From the NCBI GenBank assembly GCA_030532365.1, contig JAUNLH010000016.1, positions 1-35,593 on the forward strand: a stretch of DNA of 35,593 nucleotides, written 5' to 3'. This document shows, in pieces, positions 1 to 7,843 of the stretch. The notes beneath the pieces were generated by a model. It had not been told where the DNA came from. It did no database searches and saw only the letters and a program-made list of their open reading frames with translations. Source of the stretch: Porphyromonas sp. (GTDB lineage: Bacteria > Bacteroidota > Bacteroidia > Bacteroidales > Porphyromonadaceae). The translations under genes were made by a program, and so were the position numbers. Every line of letters starts with the position of its first letter. Position 1 is the first letter of the stretch.

Positions 1-1
1 G

Positions 2-175
2 CTTCGTATTACACTGATGTACTACACCGATTTCATCGGTTTTATGGAGAATCCCGACAAGGAGGAGCAAACAATTATATCGGAACAGTCAAATTCGCCT
101 CCTCAACCCTCTCTTTTCCCTGATTACCAACGATGGGGGCTTGCTTTTTCAATTCGAGAAGCAATCTCCCAATAA
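2..175 (+). CDS. C-terminal end of an unidentified protein (5' cut by window edge)
   Basis: Frame 2 is open from the left edge to a TAA at 173-175, giving a 57-residue tail that begins LRITLMYYTDFIGFMENPDK and ends SIREAISQ. The tail is polar and acidic, with a Ser/Pro-rich stretch, and I recognise no family in it. Frame 1 is also open, but only to a TGA at 121-123, so the reading frame is not certain. A hairpin at 134-171 (TTGCTT/AAGCAA with outer G:C pairs) overlaps the end of the frame 2 reading. It would sit just after the stop if frame 1 were real, but it has no T-run. No start codon can be assigned. Confidence 0.4.
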   Translation, partial: LRITLMYYTDFIGFMENPDKEEQTIISEQSNSPPQPSLFPDYQRWGLAFSIREAISQ

Positions 176-284
176 CACTATGCTATCTCATATTCAATAG
201 CTCATTCATCAAATTAACCAGACAGCAATACCTTCAAATCTTATCCTAGAAGAATCTTTCAGCTCCCTAACATTTGGGCGCAGA

Positions 285-326
285 ATAAAAAGGGGTGTAG
301 ATCTGCACATATGCTGATCTACACCC
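285..326 (-). terminator. Intrinsic terminator of tRNA-Ser
   Basis: A perfect 11-bp stem GGGTGTAGATC (293-303) pairs with GATCTACACCC (316-326); inside the loop GCA/TGC can pair as well. Read on the minus strand it is followed by CTTTTTATT. It lies immediately downstream of the tRNA. Confidence 0.85.
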
Positions 327-333
327 ATACTTG

Positions 334-418
334 CGGAGGAGGAGGGATTCGAACCCCCGGAAGCTCTCACTTCAACGGTTTTCAAGACCGCCGCGATCGA
401 CCACTCTGCCACTCCTCC
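334..418 (-). tRNA. tRNA-Ser (anticodon UGA)
   Basis: The minus strand folds as a class II (long variable arm) tRNA of 85 nt. The 7-bp acceptor stem is GGAGGAG (418-412) with CTCCTCC (341-335), and the discriminator base is G (334). The D-arm carries GGTCGA. The anticodon loop CTTGAAA has anticodon TGA, reading UCA codons. A serine-type variable arm follows, and the T-arm GGGGG-TTCGAAT-CCCTC is intact. CCA is not encoded (CAA follows the discriminator). It has its own promoter and terminator, so it appears to be a single-gene transcript. Confidence 0.96.
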
Positions 419-432
419 TTGGAAGTGCTCCG

Positions 433-464
433 CAAAGATACTATAAATATTGGTATTACACCAA
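433..464 (-). promoter_or_regulatory. Bacteroidetes-type promoter of tRNA-Ser
   Basis: On the minus strand, TTG (464-462) is followed after 21 bp by TATCTTTG (440-433), matching the Bacteroidetes -33/-7 pattern TTG-N19-21-TAnnTTTG. The -7 ends 14 bp before the mature tRNA 5' end, which fits a short leader. Confidence 0.75.
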
Positions 465-499
465 GCAATAGCGAAGAGTTTATTGTTCGTTTTACCTCT

Positions 500-544
500 T
501 TGGTAAAAGAAAGTAGCCTTGTAGCTGTATAACTACAAGGCTAC
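500..544 (-). terminator. Intrinsic terminator of nrdJ
   Basis: A perfect 12-bp stem GTAGCCTTGTAG (513-524) / CTACAAGGCTAC (533-544) with an 8-nt loop. On the minus strand it is followed by TTTCTTTTACC. It lies 21 bp past the nrdJ stop codon. Confidence 0.85.
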
Positions 545-564
545 TTGGATATTAGATAGTCAAA

Positions 565-3150
565 TCATCCGCACCTAGAGGCACCGCAATTCTGACATGT
601 GAGACAACCCTCCTGGTAGACGAGTGCCTCTTGTCCACACTTCGGACATTTCTGTCCCTTAGCTTCGACACCGGAGGTAATGTACTTACGTAGTGTACGC
701 GCTACACCGTTCTTCCAGGTGTTGATCGACTCATCACTTAGCTCCATGCCCTCTACGAGGTTCACCACTTGGTCTATCGGCATGCCGTACCTTAGGACAC
801 CTGAGATGAGCTTTGCATAGTTCCAAAACTCAGGGTTGAACTTTGTGTCAAGCCCCTCGACTGTAGACTTCAGCCCTCTTTTATTTGAGAACTTGAAGTC
901 GTAGTGCTTAGTCCCGTCTGGGTCGTATGCTTTGATTATCTTTCCCTTAAGGACACGCTTGGGGATACCGATGCCCTCATCGTCATCGTCGATACCGGTA
1001 AAGATCTCATACGGGCGCCCATCTTTCAGTCCGATGAACGCAATCCACTTTTCCTTATTATTTTGGAAACGAACGATATCTGCCTCAAGCTCTACTGGTC
1101 GCTTCTTGGGTTCTGAGTTCTCTAGGGCCTTGGCTTCAGCTGCCTCTAGTGCTTTCTTTAGGAGCTCTTCCTGATTCTCTTTCTTCTTATTGCTAGCAGA
1201 GATCAGCACGCCGTCTCTAGAGCCGTCACGGTAGACTGTACATCCTTTGCAGCCCTCCTTCCAGGCTGTGATATATAACTCGTCTACAAGCTCCTCAGAG
1301 ACATCGGAGGGGAGATTGATCGTTACGCTGATGGAGTGATCTACCCACTTCTGTACCTTCCCCTGCATCTTTACCTTCGCAACCCAGTCGACATCTTTAG
1401 AGGTTGCCTTGTAGTAGGGTGATTTGCTGACTAGCTCATCAAGTTCGCTCTCAGAGTAGTCCTTCTCAGTATCAAACCCATTGGCTTTCATCCAGGTCTT
1501 GAAGTGATGGTGATAGACCACAAACTCCTCAAAGGCATCACCTTGAGCATCAACAAAGCTCGCCTTAGCTGTACTCTCGTTGCTATTGATCTTGCGGCGA
1601 CGTTTGTATACAGGCATGAATACAGGCTCAATCCCAGATGTAGTCTGCGTCATGATACTTGTAGAGCCAGTAGGAGCGATGGTAAGACATGCAATGTTGC
1701 GACGTCCGTGCTTCACCATATCCTCATACAGCTTTGGGTCAGCCTCTTTAATACGCAGCATGAAGGGATTGTCTTTTTCTCTCTTCGCATCATAGATCTC
1801 AAAGGCGCCACGCTCTTTTGCCATCTGCACTGAACTTCCGTAAGCAGCGAGTGCTAAGGTCTTCTGTACTTCAACGGATTGCGCTGTTGCTTCGTCTGAG
1901 CCATATCGTAGTCCTAAAGCGGCTAGCATGTCACCCTCTGCCGTAATTCCCAAGCCGGTACGACGACCTTTAAGAGTTTTCTCCCTGATTTTCTCCCAAA
2001 GTCGATACTCAGTGCTCTTGATCTCATCGCTCTCAGGGTCGGAGGCGATTTTCTTCAGTATTAGATTGATCTTCTCCTCCTCTAGGTCGATGATGTCATC
2101 CATGATCCGCTGAGCATAACCTATATGTTCGCGGAAAAGGTCAAAGTCAAACGACGCCTTCTTAGTAAAGGGATCGCGAACATAACTGTAGAGGTTCACA
2201 GCCAAAAGACGGCAACTATCGTAGGGGCATAGTGGAATCTCCCCGCATGGGTTGGTCGAGATAGTGCGGAACCCAAGATCGGAGTAGCAGTCAGGGAGGG
2301 ACTCACTTATGATAGTATCCCAGAAGAGGACTCCCGGCTCCGCGCTCTTCCACGCATTGTGGATGATCTTCTCCCATATCTCACGCGCTTTCACCACCTT
2401 AGTGAACTTCGGCTTAGACGAGTCTACAGGATACTTAAGTGTGATATCCTTGTCAGCCACAACTGCCTTCATAAATTCATCAGTGATGCGCACTGAGACA
2501 TTTGCACCAGTGATCTTGCCCTCTTCCATCTTAGCATCGATAAACGACTCACTATCAGGGTGCATGATAGATACAGTGAGCATAAGTGCGCCACGGCGCC
2601 CATCTTGTGCTACTTCTCGAGTAGAGTTGGAGTAGCGGTTCATAAACGGCACAAGCCCCGTAGAGGTGAGTGCCGAGTTCATCACAGGCGAGCCACTTGG
2701 TCTGATGTGTGAAAGATCATGTCCGACACCCCCTCTGCGCTTCATCAGTTGCACCTGCTCCTCATCAATCTTAAAGACACCACCGTAGCTGTCGCTAGGT
2801 CCGTCCAGTCCGATGACAAAGCAGTTCGATAGCGAAGCTACTTGGAAGTTGTTGCCAATACCAGTCATAGGACTGCCCTGGGGCACGATGTAACGGAAGT
2901 GATCCATGAGCTCAAAGAGCTTATCCTCACTCATGGGGTTGGGGTATTTCTGCTCAATACGAGCAAGCTCGGAGGCTATCCGACGATGCATGTCGGCTGG
3001 AGTCTTCTCATAGATATTACCCTCTGCATCTTTCAGTGCATACTTGGTGCTCCATACTTTTGCTGCCAGTTCATCTCCGTTGAAATAATCCAGAGTGGCA
3101 GCATAAACTTCGTCAAAGTCGTATGACTCTTGTTGAAATAACGGCAACAT
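565..3150 (-). CDS. nrdJ: Adenosylcobalamin-dependent (class II) ribonucleotide reductase
   Basis: This cytosolic enzyme makes deoxyribonucleotides from ribonucleotides using a coenzyme B12-derived radical, so it needs neither oxygen nor a separate small subunit. The protein has 861 residues. The catalytic barrel shows C110 (in SLSNC), the family-defining N-P-C-G-E at 300-304 with C302 as the expected thiyl-radical cysteine, and IAPTGSTSIM further on. A GCKGCTVYRDGSR segment, typical of the B12-type NrdJ family, precedes the C-terminal region. The C-terminus is a zinc-ribbon-like tail (CPKCG...CLTCQNCG) ending in Cys-Gly. The start is an ATG at 3150. It is monocistronic with its own terminator. 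The upstream region has a TAGATTTG -7 element and a consensus DnaA box; I saw no cobalamin riboswitch. The assignment is secure; diphosphate rather than triphosphate substrate is inferred from family. Confidence 0.96.
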   Translation of the reverse strand: MLPLFQQESYDFDEVYAATLDYFNGDELAAKVWSTKYALKDAEGNIYEKTPADMHRRIASELARIEQKYPNPMSEDKLFELMDHFRYIVPQGSPMTGIGNNFQVASLSNCFVIGLDGPSDSYGGVFKIDEEQVQLMKRRGGVGHDLSHIRPSGSPVMNSALTSTGLVPFMNRYSNSTREVAQDGRRGALMLTVSIMHPDSESFIDAKMEEGKITGANVSVRITDEFMKAVVADKDITLKYPVDSSKPKFTKVVKAREIWEKIIHNAWKSAEPGVLFWDTIISESLPDCYSDLGFRTISTNPCGEIPLCPYDSCRLLAVNLYSYVRDPFTKKASFDFDLFREHIGYAQRIMDDIIDLEEEKINLILKKIASDPESDEIKSTEYRLWEKIREKTLKGRRTGLGITAEGDMLAALGLRYGSDEATAQSVEVQKTLALAAYGSSVQMAKERGAFEIYDAKREKDNPFMLRIKEADPKLYEDMVKHGRRNIACLTIAPTGSTSIMTQTTSGIEPVFMPVYKRRRKINSNESTAKASFVDAQGDAFEEFVVYHHHFKTWMKANGFDTEKDYSESELDELVSKSPYYKATSKDVDWVAKVKMQGKVQKWVDHSISVTINLPSDVSEELVDELYITAWKEGCKGCTVYRDGSRDGVLISASNKKKENQEELLKKALEAAEAKALENSEPKKRPVELEADIVRFQNNKEKWIAFIGLKDGRPYEIFTGIDDDDEGIGIPKRVLKGKIIKAYDPDGTKHYDFKFSNKRGLKSTVEGLDTKFNPEFWNYAKLISGVLRYGMPIDQVVNLVEGMELSDESINTWKNGVARTLRKYITSGVEAKGQKCPKCGQEALVYQEGCLTCQNCGASRCG

Positions 3151-3194
3151 GGGATTTGGCTATAATAGTAAATGTGTTATGAATTTGAACTGTA

Positions 3195-3202
3195 CAAATC
3201 TA
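3195..3202 (-). promoter_or_regulatory. -7 promoter element of nrdJ
   Basis: The minus strand reads TAGATTTG, a full match to TAnnTTTG, 44 bp before the nrdJ ATG. No TTG is found at the expected 19-21 bp, so only the -7 is supported. Confidence 0.5.
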
Positions 3203-3241
3203 CCATATTTCCCAAGAATTTCTACTCGAAATCATGAAAAG

Positions 3242-3250
3242 TTATCCACA
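3242..3250 (+). promoter_or_regulatory. Consensus DnaA box upstream of nrdJ
   Basis: TTATCCACA is an exact match to the strong bacterial DnaA-box consensus. It lies 40 bp upstream of the nrdJ -7 element. DnaA control of ribonucleotide reductase is known for E. coli nrdAB; a similar role here is inference from one site. Confidence 0.45.
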
Positions 3251-3370
3251 ATGTAGAATAAATATTATTTTCGATCAACTGGAAAATTTGCTATAGAATA
3301 ATATATGATTGTATACCAATTAGATATGAATGTACTATAAAACTCCTTTCGCTATTTCTTCGGGAGTGTT

Positions 3371-3408
3371 AAAAAGGCGTAGTTGCTAAAAATAACAACT
3401 ACGCCTTT
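3371..3408 (-). terminator. Intrinsic terminator of mscL
   Basis: A 13-bp stem AAAGGCGTAGTTG (3373-3385) / CAACTACGCCTTT (3396-3408) with an A-rich loop. The minus strand continues CGCCTTTTTAACAC. It starts 25 bp past the mscL stop. Confidence 0.88.
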
Positions 3409-3432
3409 ACTTCAAATAGTGCTAAGTCGGGA

Positions 3433-3852
3433 TTACTTCTTATCCAGAAGGTCTCTAATTTCGCTTAGCAACTTGACTTCTGCTGATGGTTCAGCTGGAG
3501 CCTCAGGCTCTGCAGGTTTCTCACGCTTCAGCTTATTGATCCCCTTGATCATCAAGAATATAGCGAATGCAACGATCAGGAAGTCAACGATTGTCTGGAT
3601 AAAGCTCCCGTACAGTATCGCAACTTCAGGCTCGACTACTTCACCGCCCTGCATGACTGCATCCTGAAGGACTACCTTGAGCTCAGTAAATCGACTACCA
3701 CCAAGGAGTTGTCCTAGTGGGGGCATGAGCACGTCGTTGACAAAAGAAGTCACGATCTTGCCAAAGGCTCCGCCAATGACCACACCCACTGCCATGTCGA
3801 CTACATTACCGCGCATGGCAAACTCTTTAAACTCGTTCATGAATTTTCCCAT
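3433..3852 (-). CDS. mscL: Large-conductance mechanosensitive channel
   Basis: A homopentameric inner-membrane channel that opens under membrane tension and releases solutes during hypo-osmotic shock. The 139-residue length is normal. The N-terminus [30 protein letters not shown] holds the amphipathic helix and the pore-lining TM1 with its small-residue packing face. A periplasmic loop follows (about 50-75, LLGGSRF...GGEVVEP), then TM2 ([20 protein letters not shown]). A cytoplasmic charged helix ([12 protein letters not shown]) closes the protein after a Pro/Ala/Glu-rich linker. It lies 60 bp downstream of dnaB and has its own terminator. An AGAGA sequence precedes the ATG. Confidence 0.96.
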   Translation of the reverse strand: MGKFMNEFKEFAMRGNVVDMAVGVVIGGAFGKIVTSFVNDVLMPPLGQLLGGSRFTELKVVLQDAVMQGGEVVEPEVAILYGSFIQTIVDFLIVAFAIFLMIKGINKLKREKPAEPEAPAEPSAEVKLLSEIRDLLDKK

Positions 3853-3912
3853 AGCTTTGTCTCTTTTTGTTGGTACACTATTGATTGAAAACTAATGCAT
3901 TACTCTTACTCT

Positions 3913-5475
3913 TTATATCGTAAAGCTCCCCTCTTCAAGATCGTCTTGAGCAAAGGGATCGACTTTATTTGATTTCCCCATACCATTATTCATATTGGAG
4001 CTAAGGATCTGACTACCAGAGGCATAGATGTCATGATCCAGTGCCGAGGAAAACTTAATGATCTGATCCTGGAACCGCAGATACACAGTGTCGGTCGGAC
4101 CATTACGGTGCTTGGCAATGATAAACTCCGCTAACCCTCTCATGTCACGCCCTTCGTCGTCCTCGAGCATACCAAACTTCTCAGGTCTGTGAATGAAGCA
4201 AACCATGTCGGCATCCTGCTCTATCGCACCGGACTCACGCAAGTCTGCCAGCTGTGGTCGCTTGCTCTCTCGAGGTCTATTCTCCAGTCCACGATTTAGC
4301 TGAGATAGGGCTATGACTGTGATGTTAAGGTCTTTCGCCAGTTTCTTTAGTGAGCGCGAGATGGTACTAACCTCCTGCTCGCGATTGGCATTAGCCTTCA
4401 TATCGCTAGCTGTCATCAGCTGTAGGTAGTCGATAATGATGATCTTGACACCCTCATCACGCACCAAGCGACGTGCTTTGGTACGGAGGTCAAAGACGGA
4501 GAGCCCTGCGTTATCATCTATATAGAGTGGGGCAGACTCTAGTGTACCTAGGTTCTCGGCTAGTCGGGTTAGCTGTTGATCCGAGAGGTTACCTCTCTTG
4601 ATGTCGTCATTGGGTATCTCTGTATGGTTGACGATGAGTCGGTTGGTCAATTGCTCCTTACTCATCTCAAGGCTAAAGATACCCACAGGGATCCCGTAGT
4701 CAACACACATGGTACGAGCCATGGAGAGGACAAATGCTGTCTTGCCCATACCAGGTCGGGCAGCGATGATTACCAGGTCTGATGGGTGCCAGCCCGAGGT
4801 CACCTGGTCTATCTCTCTAAATCCGGTATAAATGCCACTGATGCCCTCTTTACGCTGGGATGCCAGCTCTATCTGATCCAGAGCCGGCTTTATCAGCTCC
4901 TTGATCGGCTGCACATCATCCTTGTCTGCACCTTGTGTGATCTTAAAAAGGTCGTCCTCGGCAGCCTGCATCGCATCTGTCACTGGCATCTCTTGGTCAA
5001 AGGCATTGCCTACCACTGAGTTACCAAAAGATATGAGGTCGCGTTGTAGCTTCTTATCAAAGAGCAACCTGGCATGAAACTCCAGGTGAGCAGTGCTATT
5101 GACCTGTGTAACAAGGGTTGCGATGTATGCCTCATTCAGCCCGCCATTGAGCTTACCCATCGACTTCAGCTTCTCGATAGTTGTCTGAGCATCTATCGGA
5201 TCCTCCTCTAGCTCAAGCTCTAGGATCGCCTCAAAGATGGTCTTGTTCTTATTGTCGTAGAAGCAGTCAGGAGTTAGTATCTCACTGACGAGAGAAAAGG
5301 CATCTCGCTCCAACAGGAGTGCTCCGATGACCAGCTGCTCCACCTCAATGTTATTGGGGGGCACAGAGGTTGAAAATGGGACATTGAGACTCCTCGTACT
5401 GCCGGAGTGGCGCACTGGCTCATTGCCCACATCGGTATATGCGTACTGCGTCGTATATTTTTCAGGACTACTCAT
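3913..5475 (-). CDS. dnaB: Replicative DNA helicase
   Basis: Hexameric 5'-3' helicase that unwinds DNA at the replication fork and interacts with primase. The N-terminal DnaB domain (about 40-140) contains the usual NNIEVEQLVIGALL entry. The RecA-like motor domain has Walker A in ARPGMGKTAF (about 239-247) and Walker B in IIIIDYLQLM. The arginine-rich SQLNRGLENRP and DLRESGAIEQDADMV segments are typical of DnaB. I chose the ATG at 5475 (520 aa) because AAGGAGAG lies just upstream; the frame extends five codons further only to a TTG at 5490. It begins 18 bp after the lepA stop, so the two are probably co-transcribed. The N-terminal 35 residues are a nonconserved extension. Confidence 0.96.
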   Translation of the reverse strand: MSSPEKYTTQYAYTDVGNEPVRHSGSTRSLNVPFSTSVPPNNIEVEQLVIGALLLERDAFSLVSEILTPDCFYDNKNKTIFEAILELELEEDPIDAQTTIEKLKSMGKLNGGLNEAYIATLVTQVNSTAHLEFHARLLFDKKLQRDLISFGNSVVGNAFDQEMPVTDAMQAAEDDLFKITQGADKDDVQPIKELIKPALDQIELASQRKEGISGIYTGFREIDQVTSGWHPSDLVIIAARPGMGKTAFVLSMARTMCVDYGIPVGIFSLEMSKEQLTNRLIVNHTEIPNDDIKRGNLSDQQLTRLAENLGTLESAPLYIDDNAGLSVFDLRTKARRLVRDEGVKIIIIDYLQLMTASDMKANANREQEVSTISRSLKKLAKDLNITVIALSQLNRGLENRPRESKRPQLADLRESGAIEQDADMVCFIHRPEKFGMLEDDEGRDMRGLAEFIIAKHRNGPTDTVYLRFQDQIIKFSSALDHDIYASGSQILSSNMNNGMGKSNKVDPFAQDDLEEGSFTI

Positions 5476-5493
5476 ACTCTCTCCTTGCAACTA

Positions 5494-7284
5494 TTAGTCA
5501 TCTAGCTTAAGTACGGCCAGGAATGCCTTCTGAGGTACCTCCACGTTACCCACCTGCTTCATACGCTTCTTGCCGGCTTTCTGCTTCTCAAGGAGCTTTC
5601 GCTTACGAGATATGTCACCGCCATAGCACTTCGCGGTCACATCCTTACGCAGAGCCTTGATGGTCTCGCGAGCTATGATCTTAGCACCGATGGCTGCTTG
5701 TATGGCGATGTCAAACTGCTGACGTGGTATGAGATCCTTGAGCCTCACACATATCTTGCGCCCCATGCTGGTAGCGTTGTCCACGTGTGTCAGGAAAGAA
5801 AGTGCATCCACTGTCTCGCCATTGAGTAGGATATCTACCTTCACCAGATTGGCTCTGCGGTACTCACTTAAGTGGTAGTCAAATGAGGCGTAGCCTCGAG
5901 AGACACTCTTCAGCCTGTCATAGAAGTCTATGACCACCTCACCCAATGGGAGGTCATAGATCAGCTCTATCCTATTGCCAAAGAGGTAGTCTTGCCTCAC
6001 GAGCGTACCTCTCTTGCCAAGGCATAGTGTCATGATCGGACCAATGTAGTCCATGGTCGTGATGATCGAAGCCCGAATATATGGCTCCTCGATATGGTCT
6101 ATCTCAGTAGGGTCTGGCATTCCTGCTGGGTTGTACACCTCGATCTCTTGCCCTTTCTTGTCGTATACAAAGTAGGAGACGTTGGGCACTGTCGTGATCA
6201 CGCTCATATCGTACTCACGCTCCAGACGCTCCTGGACAATCTCCATGTGCAAGAGCCCTAAGAAGCCACAGCGGAAGCCAAAGCCTAGCGCTACCGAGCT
6301 CTCTGGAGTATAGGTAAGAGAAGCATCGTTGAGGTGTAGCTTCTCGAGTGAGGCTCTTAAGTTTTCAAAGTCGGCCGTATCTATAGGGTAGACCCCTGCA
6401 AAGACCATTGGCTTGACTTCTTCAAACCCAGCAATGCCCTCCTTGGCACCGCCCTTGATATGGGTGATGGTGTCACCCACCTTGACCTCCGTTGAGGTCT
6501 TGATACCAGAGATGATGTACCCCACATCTCCCGTCTTAATGACCTTCTTTGGGCGCATCTCCATGCTGAGCGTACCCACCTCCTCTGCTTCATACTCCTT
6601 TCCTGTAGCGACAAACTTCACTTCATCTCCCTCTCTGATCTCACCATTTACCACCTTGTAGTAGGCTATGACACCTCTGTAGGGGTTGTAGACTGAGTCA
6701 AAGATAAGACACTGCAGTGGGGCACTGGGGTCGCCAGTGGGTGCCGGAATTCTCTCCACAATCGCATGGAGGATATCCTCGACTCCCTCTCCGGTCTTGC
6801 CACTTGCCCTCAAGATTTCGCTAGGATCACATCCGATGAGATTGACGATCTCCTCTCCCACCTCTTCAGGCATCGCGCTTGGTAGATCTATCTTATTAAG
6901 AACGGGGATGATCGTAAGATCATGCTCCAGTGCCATATAGAGGTTAGAGATGGTCTGCGCTTGTATGCCCTGAGAGGCGTCTACGATTAGGAGTGCCCCC
7001 TCACAGGCAGCTATAGAGCGAGAGACCTCGTAGGAGAAGTCTACGTGCCCCGGAGTGTCGATGAGGTTGAGTACAAAGTCCTCATCATTATGTTTGTGGT
7101 GCATCTGGATCGCCTTGCTCTTGATCGTAATCCCACGCTCACGCTCGAGGTCCATGCTATCCAGCAGTTGATCTTTAGCATCTCGCTCCTCTACAGTATT
7201 AGTGTACTCTAGTAGACGGTCTGCTAGAGTACTCTTGCCATGGTCGATATGGGCTATGATGCAGAAGTTGCGAATATGCTTCAT
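5494..7284 (-). CDS. lepA: Translation elongation factor 4 (back-translocating GTPase)
   Basis: A ribosome-associated GTPase related to EF-G that remodels stalled or mistranslocated ribosomes and influences initiation and assembly. The G1 motif AHIDHGKST lies near residue 10, G3 is DTPGHVDF, and G4 is NKIDLP. The LepA-specific C-terminal domain ends [19 protein letters not shown]...[13 protein letters not shown], a family hallmark. I start it at the ATG at 7284 (596 aa, the usual length, [19 protein letters not shown]). The in-frame ATG at 7317 would add 11 lysine-rich residues not seen in the family. It heads the lepA-dnaB pair. A TATCTTTG -7 element sits 52 bp upstream. Confidence 0.96.
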   Translation of the reverse strand: MKHIRNFCIIAHIDHGKSTLADRLLEYTNTVEERDAKDQLLDSMDLERERGITIKSKAIQMHHKHNDEDFVLNLIDTPGHVDFSYEVSRSIAACEGALLIVDASQGIQAQTISNLYMALEHDLTIIPVLNKIDLPSAMPEEVGEEIVNLIGCDPSEILRASGKTGEGVEDILHAIVERIPAPTGDPSAPLQCLIFDSVYNPYRGVIAYYKVVNGEIREGDEVKFVATGKEYEAEEVGTLSMEMRPKKVIKTGDVGYIISGIKTSTEVKVGDTITHIKGGAKEGIAGFEEVKPMVFAGVYPIDTADFENLRASLEKLHLNDASLTYTPESSVALGFGFRCGFLGLLHMEIVQERLEREYDMSVITTVPNVSYFVYDKKGQEIEVYNPAGMPDPTEIDHIEEPYIRASIITTMDYIGPIMTLCLGKRGTLVRQDYLFGNRIELIYDLPLGEVVIDFYDRLKSVSRGYASFDYHLSEYRRANLVKVDILLNGETVDALSFLTHVDNATSMGRKICVRLKDLIPRQQFDIAIQAAIGAKIIARETIKALRKDVTAKCYGGDISRKRKLLEKQKAGKKRMKQVGNVEVPQKAFLAVLKLDD

Positions 7285-7336
7285 TATATCTTTCTTGTTG
7301 CTCTTTTTTAATTCCATTCACTCTTTTCTAACTAGA

Positions 7337-7344
7337 CAAAGATA
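7337..7344 (-). promoter_or_regulatory. -7 promoter element of lepA
   Basis: The minus strand reads TATCTTTG, identical to the -7 elements of the tRNA-Ser and GT5-gene promoters. There is no TTG at 19-21 bp, so the -33 is unassigned. Confidence 0.55.
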
Positions 7345-7477
7345 CCAATTTACAAGGAGACTGAGGAGTGAAATTTTGGAGTCACGAAATTTCGTACCGT
7401 GGTAGGTCGTTCGAAGTTTGCGAGGTGTTGGAAGTGCACTATCAAGGGGTATATACTAACAAATTTGGTAAAAGTAC

Positions 7478-7645
7478 TTTGCAAAAATGTGTATTGGGAC
7501 GTAGAAAAAAATAAGATCCGAACTAACGAAAATCGGAGTTGGGAACTTCGGTACGCCTAAGTTGGGAACTTAGATACATCGAAGTTCCCAACTTAGATTT
7601 TTTGAGTTCGGAGCTCAATCTTCTCTCTATTCAGAAGTGGGATCA
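7478..7645 (+). repeat. Composite palindromic repeat element, copy A
   Basis: Five 11-bp cores start at 7514, 7537, 7560, 7583 and 7605 (steps 23, 23, 23, 22): AGATCCGAACT, AGTTGGGAACT twice, AGTTCCCAACT, AGTTCGGAGCT. The first and last are inverted caps (TCCGAACT / AGTTCGGA). Thirty-six bp left of the first core is an A-rich block (TTTGCAAAAA, 7478), and GAC-N3-GA follows at 7498. Eighteen bp right of the last core start-to-end is AGAAGTGGGATCA (7633-7645), also present in copy B. The cores are self-complementary except for the central triplet, and GGG and CCC cores are complementary to each other. Confidence 0.88.
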
Positions 7646-7800
7646 TCAAAGGGTTTTATCAAGGTGCCTTCTAATTGCTTCAAAAATAGGTCTTCTCTCG
7701 AGTATTCTTAGCTAAATGATAATACAAAGATGTACGCCCACTGACGCATATAAATGACAATGATTATCTACACGATTTATCATGCTTGGATTGGATTTGT

Positions 7801-7808
7801 TATCTTTG
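7801..7808 (+). promoter_or_regulatory. -7 promoter element of the rhomboid-cdsA operon
   Basis: TATCTTTG matches TAnnTTTG in full. A transcript from here would start near 7814, which excludes upstream in-frame ATGs such as the one near 7754 and fits a start at 7835 or 7844. No clear TTG at the -33 spacing. Confidence 0.55.
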
Positions 7809-7843
7809 TCTTTACCAAGAGAAGACAAATAGGAATGACATAT

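Larger units (their letters stand above)
7285..7843. other. Divergent intergenic region lepA / rhomboid
   Basis: This 559-bp gap holds the lepA -7 element (7337-7344), a 12-bp palindrome ACGAAATTTCGT (7384-7395), a small TACC/GGTA dyad (7395-7404), one composite repeat element (7478-7645) and the rhomboid -7 element (7801-7808). I see no credible gene in it. Confidence 0.7.

Noticed and set aside
134..171. Terminator hairpin at the end of the left partial gene
   Set aside because: The stem is 6 bp plus weaker outer pairs with mismatches, and no T-run follows on either strand; it also overlaps the frame 2 coding end.
3151..3432. Cobalamin riboswitch in front of the B12-dependent nrdJ
   Set aside because: The upstream region is AT-rich and lacks the B12-box sequence and the required helices; the -7 element is only 44 bp from the ATG, leaving no room for a riboswitch leader.
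7533..7600. The GGG/CCC hairpin of the repeat as a simple bidirectional terminator
   Set aside because: Copies lie upstream of start codons, often between divergent genes, more than 150 bp from any gene end, and lack T-runs at the right place. Real terminators in this window look different.
7514..7615. The repeat arrays as CRISPR
   Set aside because: Repeat cores are only 11-13 bp, the 11-12-bp intervals are themselves partly conserved, there are five or six units, and no cas genes are in the window.
7754..7843. N-terminal extension of the first rhomboid to an ATG near 7754
   Set aside because: It would span the TATCTTTG -7 element at 7801-7808 and add residues that rhomboids of this family do not have.
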